The translations under genes and the position numbers were made by a program. A DNA stretch of 64,000 nucleotides from Paratinospora sagittata (taxonomy: Eukaryota > Streptophyta > Magnoliopsida > Ranunculales > Menispermaceae), in NCBI GenBank assembly GCA_035771175.1, contig CM069590.1, forward strand, positions 62,693,254 to 62,757,253, written 5' to 3'. This document shows, one piece after another, positions 48,770 to 59,819 of this stretch; the stretch's first letter is position 1, and the number at the start of each line of letters is the position of its first letter. The notes beneath the pieces are model-generated. The model worked only from the letters and a program-made list of their open reading frames with translations, did not search any database and was not told the DNA's origin.

Positions 48770-50619
48770 AAATTAAAACACAATGCAACAATATATGCAT
48801 AACATATTTACATTCAAACATTTCATATATATAAAATGTCATACAAGAACCAAAATCAAGAAAATATACTCACAGTACATGACTATTCAACTTAATTACA
48901 ATCACCGTCGCTTTCGAGTCAAGCTCCAATTTAAATCCAACTAACTCAACGTAATAACTTGTATTTCACAAAAAAAAAAAAAAAAATTACTATTTGGGCA
49001 ACGCCTGAACGTTCTGGCATGCGCCTAAACGTTTGGGTATTGCCCAAATAGTAATTTTTTTTTTTGTGAAATACAGGGTATTACACTAAACCTGTCAGAA
49101 CCACTTCATAATTCAATTTTGTTTATTCATATCTATTTACATATTTAATTTCTCAACTCACTTCAAATCACCAATAATAAAGATCAACCTTAAAAATATT
49201 ATACACATTTTGTGAATTTAGATTCCAACTCACTTTACAGTTGAAGAAACTATTATCTCGTTTCTGTGGTCAATCTAGATATTTCCATAAGAAAGTACAG
49301 CAAAAATAGATTTTCAATTCATATTTTCACTAGTTCTCATTTTTATTTTACTCTTGGAACATATATAAATTTTATCGACACCTGTAAAATTCGTCATCCT
49401 ACCATTCTACTACTTTTAACAAGTATTTTACTAAAATTTTACACGTTCGCGAAGGTCACGAAAGTAAATTTTTCTCACCAAAATCATATATTTAGTTACT
49501 AAAAATATCAAATTATATCCAAAAATCACAATCTTAGTATTGAAACGTCCAGAAGTCAGTTTTCTACGATTCTATGATCTCAAACCAGAGTTTCGTTAGA
49601 TTCTAATTCCATTTGATTCACTTTAAATAAGCATAATACTGTTCACGACACTATTTATGTTACTGTTTATTGAAAACATGGATAATTTTTACTAAAATTG
49701 TCAAACTGTCTCCAAAAATCCTGAAATTAGCATCGATGGATTCACAACAATTCATTCTACCATTCTATAGCCTTCAACTGGAGTTTCATCGGATTTTAAA
49801 TAATTCAAACGGTCTCCAATATAAACTCTACCTTCCAACAAACTTTCAACAGTCATAAAAATTCCAAATGAACAAATAAATGAAATCGAACCACATATTT
49901 GGGGCTCCTACAGGCTAGGGAGTGTTTTTCCACCTTTCGAACAAATTTTCATCCAATTTGGGTAAAAACCTCAATTTTAAAAACACTGGAAAACAACCTC
50001 CATAGCTACAATTACTCCGCTAGAATTATCATACATTAGTTAAAGATCAATTTCATGAAGAACTAAAGTGAAAATCACTTACCCCGAATCCCGATTTGAC
50101 GAGAATCCCGCGTTTCTCCCTTCGTTCTTCCCTTTCTTCTCTTTCTCTTCTTTTATTATTATTTTTTTTAGACGGTGAGAGAGATTGAGAGTAGAAATGA
50201 TTTTTTTTTCTTTTTTTCTTTTTTTATTTAAACGTTTGAAGAGATGATAATTATATATACAAAATGATCTAATGCACTTCATCTAACTTAATAAAGCAAC
50301 TTTCCCATTTTAATATTTAATTTTCATTCATTAAATCATACTATTTATTAAGTCATTAAATCATACTTCAATCCGCATATTTAATTAACCAACCCCATAA
50401 ATTCATCAATTTAATTCAACTTCATTTTTTTTAACTTGTAAGCACCTATATGTATCATCTTCATTTAATAATTTTATTTATTTACTAATACTCCTTAAAT
50501 ATAGCATGTATTTTTATATACGCATATCCTTGTCTCTTACGTATACAATACGTGTATTATACATCTCGATATACACATACTTCAACGTATATATTTAATT
50601 AAAACTACGGGGTGTTACA
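48770..50619 (-). mobile_element. Truncated LTR copy, inverted relative to 51351-53468
   Basis: Reading leftwards from 50619 the sequence begins TGTAACACCCCGTAG and follows the same order of blocks as the plus-strand LTR at 51351: TTAATTAAATATATACG, ATAATACACGTATT, then TTTGAAGTGAGTTGAG, CTCGAAAGCGACG and TTGTATGACATT-type segments. The copy ends near 48770, so its 3' part is missing. It contains an extra 145-bp foldback absent from the other copy. Confidence 0.65.
48940..49085. mobile_element. Foldback insertion with long inverted repeats
   Basis: GTATTTCAC, an A run and AATTACTATTTGGGCAA (48961-49001) are mirrored by TTGCCCAAATAGTAATT, a T run and GTGAAATAC (49040-49074). The arms extend outward (GTAATA.. 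on both sides). The matching place in the other LTR copy (52455-52475) lacks this block, so it is an insertion. The loop reads CGCCTGAACGTTCTGGCATG and onwards. Confidence 0.7.
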
Positions 50620-50699
50620 CATACGGCCGGATTCCGACGAATTGTGCCGGAGACCCGAATCTTAAAATCATGAATTTTTCATGATTTAAGTCAATTTTA

Positions 50700-50714
50700 C
50701 TGGCTCTGATACCA
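50700..50714 (-). other. Primer-binding site (initiator tRNA-Met type)
   Basis: TGGTATCAGAGCCAG on the minus strand, the standard plant LTR-retrotransposon PBS, directly follows the right-hand LTR of the 48205-51076 element. Confidence 0.65.
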
Positions 50715-51350
50715 ATTAAAAGACTAAAATTAAAAAATAAAATCATATCTTCAGCCATATTGAATGGTGTTGCTTGATTATATCTTCCAAGTCCTTAGTC
50801 TCTACTTTGATGATGAAATTCACAGGCAATTTTACTTATGAATAGAATGGACTTGGGGACTCTTATAGATGTATTGTCCCCTCTCTCTCCATTACAGAGA
50901 GTAGAAAATAATTGATCACTTTAGGTGGTAGAGTTGATGGAGATAATAATCGATTAATTTGGTTAGTGGAGTTGGTGAAAATGATAATTGATATTATTTT
51001 ATGTGATTTGAGACTCATATGTTGGCTACTTTATGAGTGAGGCATATGAGCCCACTGCGACCACACCAAGGTCACAACTTTTTTATTTTTTGATGCAGGG
51101 TGACGCAATTTCCATGAAGTCTCTAGGGTCTTTTATGTCTAGTTTCCTTTTTAAGTCATACAAGCTATCTATTGTGGTGCTCATTTAGTTAAGTCTTGAC
51201 TCCTAGAACCATATGTTAAGCAGTAAAAATAAAAATAAAAGAAATTGTAACTCTATTTATCTACTTAATAATTTTTTTTTCTATGCGGGTAAGCTTAAAA
51301 ATAAAAGTGGCTGCTAAAATCACTCACTATTTATTCTTTATCTATCTACC

Positions 51351-53468
51351 GGTAACACCCCGTAATTTTAATTAAATATATACGTTGAAATACACGTATA
51401 TCGAGATATATAATACACGTATTTTATACGTAAGAGCTAAATATACGCTTGAAGATACACATATTTTATACGTATGAGTCAAATATATGTGTATATGATT
51501 AGTAAAGAAAGAAGATGATACCTATAAGATCATCTTATATGGGTGATTACAAGTTAAACATTGGAGTTGATTTAAATTGATTAATTTATGGGGTTAATTA
51601 ATTAAATATGTGAATTGAGTGTATAGAAGAGGAATAAAAAATAAAATAAAATAAAATACTATTTATTTGAGGGTACTGTTCACCAAATAGTACCGTGAAT
51701 ATGTAATAAACGTATGTAATAAACAAAAAGAAAAAAAAATAAAAAATCGAATGAAGTTGCAGAACGTCCAGAACCGAGAAGAAGGAGAAGAAAAAAAAGG
51801 GGAAACGCGAGATTCGCATCAAATTCGGACCCGCGGTAAGTGATTTCCACTCTATTTCTTCGTGAAATTACTATCTAAGCTAGATGTAAACTTTCTAGCG
51901 GAGTAATTTTTACTGTGGGAGCTGTTTTACGGTGTTTTGACAAATTAGAGTTTTGACCCAATGTGAATGAAAATCTGCTAGAATGGTAGAAAAACACTTC
52001 TTAGACGGGAGAGCCCCCGAATATATGGTTAGATTCTATTTCATGAGTTTTGGAGACCGTTTGACAATTTTAATATAATTTACATATTTCAAATAAATAG
52101 TGACAAATAGTACTATAAACAGTGATGTAAATAGTGCATAGTGATGTGAACAGTGATTAGAAATCATGGAATCGTAGAGAACTGAATTCCGAACGTTTCG
52201 ATGCTAAGATTGTGATTTTTGGATATGATTTGATAGTTTTCGTAACTAAATATATGGTGTCGTGACAATAGGATTTGAAAATCTATTTTCACTATTATTT
52301 CTTGTGGAAATATCTAGATTGACCACAGAAACGATATAGTAGTTCCTTCAACTGCTTATGAGTCCTAAATGGATTTATTATTCGTGATTTGAAGTGAGTT
52401 GAGAAATTAAAGATGTAAATAGATATGAATACATGAAATTAAATTATGGAGTGATTGTGACAGGTTAAATTTGTTGGATTTAACTTGGAGCTGGACTCGA
52501 AAGCGACGATGATTGAGTTTAAGTTGAACGTGTTGTACTGTGAGTATATTTTTCTTGATTTGGTTCTTGTATGACATTGTACGCATATAAAATATTTGAT
52601 TGTATGCATGTTATATGTATATATAATGCATTGCGTTTTATGGATCATGCAAACTGATTTTAGCAATTGGAGTTTGTAATGATATCATTTCGTTAGGAAT
52701 TAGACCCGGACGAGGTTTTGCGAGTCCTCATTGTCAGTAGGTCTGTCCTAACAAGGGTTGCGATCATTGAAATGACTGTGAATTGGGTAATGAGAGGCTG
52801 TAGTTACCTTGTAACGACCATACAAGGGTTAGACTCGCTCTCTTGCCTTGCGGATGAGGGAAATTGTGCATTGTGTTATTGAAAACTTGTGCAATTTATG
52901 TTGTTGACATGTATAATATATTCGTTGAATGATGCATGTGTTGAATAAGTGTTTGAAATGATTTTAAATGTCATATTTCTCTAAATGTATATAATTGTCA
53001 TCTCAAGAATTATATTCACTGAGCTTTTGTTTGCTCACCCCATTTCCTCCAATATTTCAGGTATTGAGCCGAAGGGAAAAGGAAAATCTGTGAGTGATAA
53101 TCACGTGAGCCTTCGCTTGGTATGTGTATGTATACTTGGAGGAAATAGCTTTTGTTATTTTGATATGTATACTTATCACATATTATATATATGTATTATC
53201 ATCTAGATGGGATGTGTGGGCATATATATAACTCTTAATATATTGAATGATGAAATGAAAATGGGATGTGTGAATAAGTAGAATGAGTATAGAAATCTAT
53301 ATTGGATTTGATTTGTGGTATATTAGGAAATTTTCTTTTGTAAATTTTAGAAATGATTGTGAGACTACGTGAAGGCTGACAGTGTATTATATACTGTATA
53401 TGAGTATGTACAATGTATAATATATTGTACCGGTCATGACGTCAGTCTACGTTAGGAGCGTCGTGACA
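51351..53468 (+). mobile_element. Solo LTR, about 2.1 kb, Ty3/Gypsy (Tekay/Del-like)
   Basis: It starts GGTAACACCCCGTAATTT (first base of the usual TG lost) and ends CGTCGTGACA. Typical features of these LTRs are present: a GACCCGGACGAGG-containing block near 52710, and GCTCACCCCATTTC followed by TTTCAGGT near 53033-53062. No PBS follows and there is no internal coding region, so this is a solo LTR. Boundaries are estimated. The start matches the inverted copy at 50619. Confidence 0.55.
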
Positions 53469-56258
53469 CTGACGATTTTAACAGCCTTAAATATATATAT
53501 ATATATATATAAACGCATAAATGGTTGAGAGTTATAGTTCTCATCGTGTTTGATAAAATCAAGTCTACCGCAGTCTGGAGTTCAACGACTTTCGTCATTG
53601 ACGAACACCTGCGCCAATAAGAAAAAGACGGGGGAGTCTTCGTCTCGAATGAATCAATAACAACGGATTAGTGAAATGAGGGATAAAGAGGAGAATGGCC
53701 TATCAATCATGGGTGGACCTTGCCCAATGTCATTCTTTAGTAAGTGAAACAAGATTTTAGATTTTTCTTAGGAATATGAAAACATTAGAAAACATCAAAT
53801 GTAAAGAAAGAAGAACATTTCGAGTTCTTAGATGAAATTGAAATACGGAAACGAAAGCCTTTTGACTCTAGTACGGGTGTTTACATTCCCAGTAGACGGG
53901 CCCAGGGAACAAGCTCCTTGTGACCTTGGACAGGGCCTGAACAATCCATTAGTTGGGCTATTGGGCCGGGTCGAATATAAATGCTGCAGCCCACACATTG
54001 CCATCTCTCCGTGCTACCTGCATCCGAATCGTAGTTGAAATAATTGAAAAAATATATACTCAGTGCACAAAATATAATATATGAGATAACAATAAAATGT
54101 GGAAAGCATCAATAATCGCATATGATTTTATTTGAGATCATCCAAACTTAATTCCACCTAATTAATCGGATGTTAACATTTTTGTTAATTGCTGTAGTTT
54201 TATATTTTTAAATGTCAATTAGAAGAATTGAATATTGGAATATATCAATATACATGGACATAAATAAATATAAAATAAAATCAAAAGTTTATTATTTTTA
54301 TGTCACAATTAAGAATTGAATATATTATATTATGTACATCAAAGAAAATATATTATCTGATCTCTTTACACTTGCCGTCTGAAAAAAATAAACTAATAGT
54401 ATGTATTACTTTATTCCTAAGCAAGTTTAATTGTTATAATAATTCATTTATATTATAACTTCATCATGGCTATTTACGTATTGATGGTTTTGAAAATCTA
54501 ATAGACAATCTCTGATTTTTAATTATTAATAAGAACTAATTTCTGTTGGGCCACGAGCTTTGAATAGTTCAAATTAAATTACAATTTCATGGACGGTCCA
54601 AACCAAATATTTGGAAGTGTTCTATACTTCTATGTATTCAAATTGGAAGTGAGTCAATGTGACGTAAATGAAGAAAATGAATTCAGATTCCCACAAAGAA
54701 TAATAATTATGAAATAAATGGTGGGGGGCATGCATCATGGGTGCATTCACATTTTGAAGATGACTGGTTCAATATAGGGCACAAGAAAATCAAGATACAT
54801 ATATTTATTTCCGAGGAGGCATTAACTGGCTTTCATTGGGATTCCAAGTTTTAAAAAATAAAAATAAAACTAAGCCAAGCATGCCCATTGCAGGAAGAAC
54901 TTGCAAAGGTCTTCTTCGTGTCTTCCTATAATTAGAATCTTTATGCTATTAATTAAGGTTGTTCATTTAATTCTCAAACTAATCTCAAGTTCTCAGCCAT
55001 TCATTCAACAATTTCAATAAATTATGCGCTAAAATAATCTAAAATATGTACTCAAATTTATACTTAAGTTAATGTGACAGTATACCACATTACCATATCA
55101 TAAGAAAAAAAAAAATACCCTCCACTTTTCACACACGACATCAACATGAGTACGATTTTTTATATAATTTTTGGGTCGAAAAGAGAATATTTAGAAAATA
55201 ATTTTTTATTGTTTCTTGAAAATAATCTATTTTTTAATAAAAAAAACTATTTTCAAAATTCATCCACTAAACATATTTATGTTATAATTGATATGATAAA
55301 ATTTTACGGTCACCTAATACAATTTTCTTTCTTTATTAGGATTTAGGACTGGATGTGTTCTTCATATGTAAATGATTATATTTGAATACTATTTATTCAA
55401 AGTTAGTGGATTTGGATTCAATCTAAATGATCCAATGACTCAATGAGGCCCTAAATTAATGAATATAAGGGCATGTGAGAGGCCTTGGGAGTTGTATAGA
55501 AATGATGCATTTGAAACCTCAAAAGTTCAAGGAAGCACTTCTTGAGGTAAGCATGACACTGGTCCAATATCTCACCATTCCCACTTACTGAAAGCAGAGC
55601 TTTTTGTTTAATTAAACAAAGTAGAGTAAATTCAGAGACTAGATAGATAAGCCTGGCCCAGGTACCACATTGAAAGCATTAGGTAAAGTGGCATATCTTT
55701 CTTATAATATATGTAGTATTGTATATTAAGTCATTCTATCATTCAATCTCCATCAAAAGAAATACTTATTTGAAATAAAAATATTGAAGGACCCACTTTC
55801 ATTAAATAGATTCAGTGGGTGCTGTGTCCTTTGCTTTCTCCATAGATCATTCAAGCAAGAATAAGAGCAAGCAAGGTGGAGGGGAATCCATTTAGGAAAA
55901 AGGGGCTGAATGTGCAATGGATGATTTAATGGTGATTTAGAAGCGAAGGAAAATACATCAAAGTTGCCAACAAGGAAGTACTTCTTGTCCTGAGAAAAAA
56001 CTCTCTGAGCCACCTTAAATACTACTAAGATTTTATAGAATATTTTTCAACCTCTAGGTTAAGGCCTTGGGTACTTTGAGCTCTTGAAGAGATCATAAAA
56101 ATCAGGAACCCATGATACAAATATCAACCAAAAAAGATTAAGTGATCTTTGCATAATGAGTAGGCTCCTAAGCTTACATGAACACGGGCCAAAGGCATGC
56201 TTGTAACAAATTAAAAGGGCTAATACATTCATACCGCATTAAGTAACATTTAGAGTGA

Positions 56259-56465
56259 TTTTTTTTTTTGAGAAGAAATAACATTAGTAGTTAGTTGTAT
56301 AACTAACTTCATTACCATACCGTACTTTCAGAGAAGTATCAGGCTCGTTCCTGACCCATTAATTATTCTGGCCGCCTAAGGTGAGACAGTGACAATAATT
56401 GAACTTAAAACATTTAGGTTCTAAAACTATATTTTTACTATCTGCGCTAACTCTATGCTGACATT
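56259..56465 (-). mobile_element. Second, diverged copy of the SINE-like element
   Basis: This copy aligns with 41774-41985. Shared blocks include TTAGTAGTTAGTTGTATAAC (TTAGTAATTAGTTGTATAAC in the other), TTCATTACCA and AGTATCAGGC. It has the T run at the same end (56259-56269). Confidence 0.5.
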
Positions 56466-58425
56466 TTCCAGTAGAGTGATTTGATCTCTAGTTTCTAATG
56501 TGGCTAGAAATGTTTTCACAACTACAACAAGTGATCATTTCCAAATATATCAAATTGCAAATAAGGAAGTACTTGTTGGCTGCCACAAAAAAAAAATAAA
56601 AAAAAAAAAATAAATGCAGAAGAAAGAAAGAAAGAAAGAAAAACACCAACAATTGCGCCACCATGAATATTACACCGGTTATGTAGAATTTTAAGTAATC
56701 TTAGTAATTCTTATACTTTCATTATGCCTCATGGGGCTGTGGAGGATTGGTTTATGGGTCAACATCAGTTGTCCAACACACCCACCACCCACAGCTGCTA
56801 TTAGTACATTCAATTTCAATAATGTGATCCACAACTTCTGGGGGACAATATATAGGAAAGGTTTATTGGAAATGCCATGGAACAATCCTATTCTTTTCTT
56901 GATGACTAGCTGCAATTTTGAGCATGACAATGCACAGGATTTCTGATAGAAACTAGCTGTGTCTAGTTTGTGAAAGAAATGTGACTTGTTGTAGCTGCAC
57001 ATGGGCCACATGAATCACATTGTAGATTTCAATGACCTATCCATTGATCTTACCAGAAAGTGATAAAAAATATTTGGTAGAGAAAAAGTCAAAGTTATAT
57101 AGAAAGAAATAGTCTTATAATTATGATGTGATGATTCGTCTTCAGTTTCATTGAATTGTTACAAGTTATAGTGTTTCACAATGTGTTTTTTTATTATTTT
57201 TTATTTTTTATGTGTGTGAAATATGATACCTTTGAGTCAGTTTATGTACATTGCAACCAATCTCTCACATAAACTACAACCCTTCTTGTAGAAACTGTGC
57301 CTTAAAGTAAATATGAGGACTTGAATTTAAGATCTCTAACTTATAAGTTAGAGGTAATTGTTGGATGGATCATTAATTTAAAGTTGGATTTATACGTAAG
57401 TAATTATGTATTGTGGACTAAAATTAAGTTTAATTAAAAGTAATATATTATGTTTTAGATAATTTGAGCTTTAATGTATCTGATAGGACGTTGACCTGTA
57501 ATGTATAAAAACTTAAATAATACTTTCTATTTTTATGATGGGTTAAAATAAAGATATCAATAGATAACAAGGTAGTTATCCATAAAAAATGATTATGATT
57601 TTCACATCACATGTATTATTATTATTCTATTTTTAACGTCTCATCATTAGATATAGAGCACAGAGAAAAACTAAATGATTCTCTTAAAAAAATGTGTTAA
57701 TCTAAAAAATAAACCGCACGACTCTAAAGAGAATCGGTCATTATGAATTCAGGTATGCTTTTGCTTTTAATTTATTGATTCTTGATGATTTAATATGAAT
57801 GTTCCTATTATTTGATTGATAGTTTTCACTCAAAAAAAAAAAATCTCGCTGTACTGTCATTCAAAGAAATGCAATTGGGTTTTCATGTGCCATTTTAATT
57901 GTTTTTATAAACACCATAAAAGCCCATGTTGTTTAGAATGTGATTGATCTTTTGAGTTGACATAAAAAGAATAATCTTTTCCATGTAAAAAAAAATAAAG
58001 AACACAACAGTCTTATTTTTGAAAATCACTCCAACTTTAGAGTTTGAAGAAAATCAAAGAATAAATCTAATTTTCATAAAAGATTATCAAGTTAAGTTCG
58101 AATCGGCATGCTTTTGTCTTTATTACATTAATAATAGGGTGGTATGACATTAAACAAAATGTTATCATATTCTCTTATTAGTGTTAGTTTCAGTTAATTA
58201 TTTAATGTGATGCATTTAAACTGATCGAGGAGACACTACCTCAAAAAAAAAAAAAAAAACAAACAAATAAAATTTTGATTTTAGCTGCCGTAATTAACTT
58301 CATTTGACAATGAATATAAATGAACTTTCCCAATATATACTTAATTTTTATTTATTTTTGCATGTGACTGTTATTTATTTTTATTACAGTAATTTTTCAT
58401 GGTGTGGGCCAAAGAAAAGGAGATG

Positions 58426-58433
58426 ACACGTGG
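58426..58433 (+). promoter_or_regulatory. ABRE/G-box-like motif upstream of the PP2C
   Basis: ACACGTGG fits the ABA-response element core and lies about 1.25 kb before the PP2C ATG, some 400 bp upstream of the probable start of transcription. A single motif is only suggestive. Confidence 0.3.
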
Positions 58434-58900
58434 GGAGCAGTAATAAAGGGCCGGCGCAGGTCAAGACCATCGAATTCAAAGTGTACATTAAAAAAAAAAA
58501 ATACAAGAAAAAAGTTGTGTTTGATTTTAGATGAAAGAAAGAGAAGGATCATATCATATCATCTCATTATTTCTCATCTCATCTCCAACTCCAACGCAAA
58601 ATTTCAACTGTAATTTATGTAAAAGATAAAAAAGAGGTAGGAGAAACTTCATGTGTGTTTATATTGGTTTGTTCAGTGCTGTGGTGGAGCCCAAAACTGG
58701 GGCATCAGCTTTGCTGGCATTAAGCGCTTTCTTTTCTCTCTTTTTATTTATTTATTTTTGGTCTGAAGAAAAAAAAATGATTTCTGAGTTTCCTCAATCA
58801 TCCCAATCTCAATGCTTGTCTGATTGTTAAATTCCTCTCCTTCTTCCTTTTACTTCTCCTTTTAAACCCCCATTTCTTCTTCTTCTTCTTCTTTTTGATT

Positions 58901-58920
58901 GTGTGTGTGTGTGTGTGTGT
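58901..58920 (+). repeat. (GT)n microsatellite in the PP2C leader region
   Basis: Ten GT dinucleotides flanked by a TTC run (58875-58893) and a T run (58920-58932), in or just before the PP2C 5' UTR. Confidence 0.85.
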
Positions 58921-59097
58921 TTTTTTTTTTTTCAATTACTGAGTTCATAATTTAGAAATTTTTTGAGAGAGAATCGTGTGGATCTACAGATCTAAGGCTT
59001 TTTTATGGGCTGGTTTGGGGGGTTTCATCAGATCTTTGTCTTCAGCTAAAGCAGCTGACCCACTAAGGCATTAGGAGCTACTACAGTTTCTATCTTG

Positions 59098-59584
59098 GTG
59101 AGCATTTCTTCTCTCGTCTTTTCTCTCATTTTGATTTTTATGTTTATGATATCAGGGAAGGATTTTTTAGGGTTTTGGTGTTCTGGGCTTTCTTTGATTG
59201 CTACGTTTAAGCGGAAAAATGGTATCTTTTTTAATTTTGGGGATTGGATGAAACCTTCTGGAAGTGGGATGCCAAAAAGTGGACTTATTAGCCCCCTTTT
59301 GTTCTTTATACTGTTTTTTTTTTCTTTATTTCATTTTTGTCAATTTTTGTGGCTGATGAGGGATTTTGACTTCCCTATTCAACGAGGAAAAAAATAGTTT
59401 TTATTTTTATTTTTTAATTATTTTCTTCTACTCTTATGGGGAATCGCACTTTCATTTAGGGCCGATCTTCAACTTAACAACTGAAATGGAAAGGCTTTAT
59501 TTGATATTTTGTTGTTTTCTTGAAGAAATTGTCTGACTTTTTTGTTGCTGTTGTTGTGGTTGTTTTGGGGTGTTGATTATGCAG
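59098..59584 (+). other. 5' UTR intron of the PP2C gene
   Basis: A donor TTG then GTGAGC at 59098 and an acceptor TTATGCAG ending at 59584 define a leader intron of 487 nt. The second leader exon starts at 59585 and carries two uAUGs before the main ATG. Confidence 0.6.
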
Positions 59585-59632
59585 GGAATTAATTAGGGTC
59601 TTGGGTTGTTGTTGTGTAGCATCCCTAGTTGG

Positions 59633-59819
59633 ATGTGGAGAACTTGGAGAGGTTGATTTGGGTGAAATGAGGGATGTTATCGGATTTGATGAATTTTCTG
59701 AGTGCCTGCTGTCGGCCGTCTTCCGATCAATATGTACACAACACCACCGGATCAGATGCAGTGGGGAAACAAGATGGGCTTCTCTGGTACAAAGACATTG
59801 GTCAGCATGTCACCGGTGA
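59633..59819 (+). promoter_or_regulatory. Two uORFs before and over the PP2C start
   Basis: uORF1 is 59633-59656 (MWRTWRG then stop). uORF2 starts at 59667, seven bases before the main ATG and in another frame. It runs 51 codons to a TGA ending at 59819, overlapping the PP2C coding sequence. The main ATG (59674) is the third AUG in this exon, so its use needs leaky scanning past uORF2 or a different leader. Confidence 0.55.

Larger units (their letters stand above)
48205..51076 (-). mobile_element. Old LTR retrotransposon, non-coding, with PBS and LTR pair
   Basis: Two direct repeats of roughly 290 and 360 bp (about 48205-48491 and 50716-51076) share blocks such as GGACTTGGGGACTCTTATA, ATAATTGATCACTTTAG and CATATGTTGGC. 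On the minus strand, just after the right-hand repeat, lies TGGTATCAGAGCCAG (50714-50700), the usual primer-binding site for initiator tRNA-Met. So the right repeat is the 5' LTR and the left repeat the 3' LTR of a minus-oriented element. LTRs begin TGTGACC (right) and TGTTGATC (left). The interior has no gag or pol and is largely filled by another LTR copy (48770-50619). Confidence 0.55.
53469..58830. other. Intergenic, no gene recognised
   Basis: Between the solo LTR and the PP2C leader I see an AT repeat (53490-53512), a short GC-richer block (53880-54010), a SINE-like copy (56259-56465) and a GAAA run (56620-56642). I see no protein-like reading frame. The last kilobase presumably contains the PP2C promoter. 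Confidence 0.5.

Noticed and set aside
55740..56020. Possible microRNA hairpin
   Set aside because: I found no stem of adequate length and no match to microRNA families I know.
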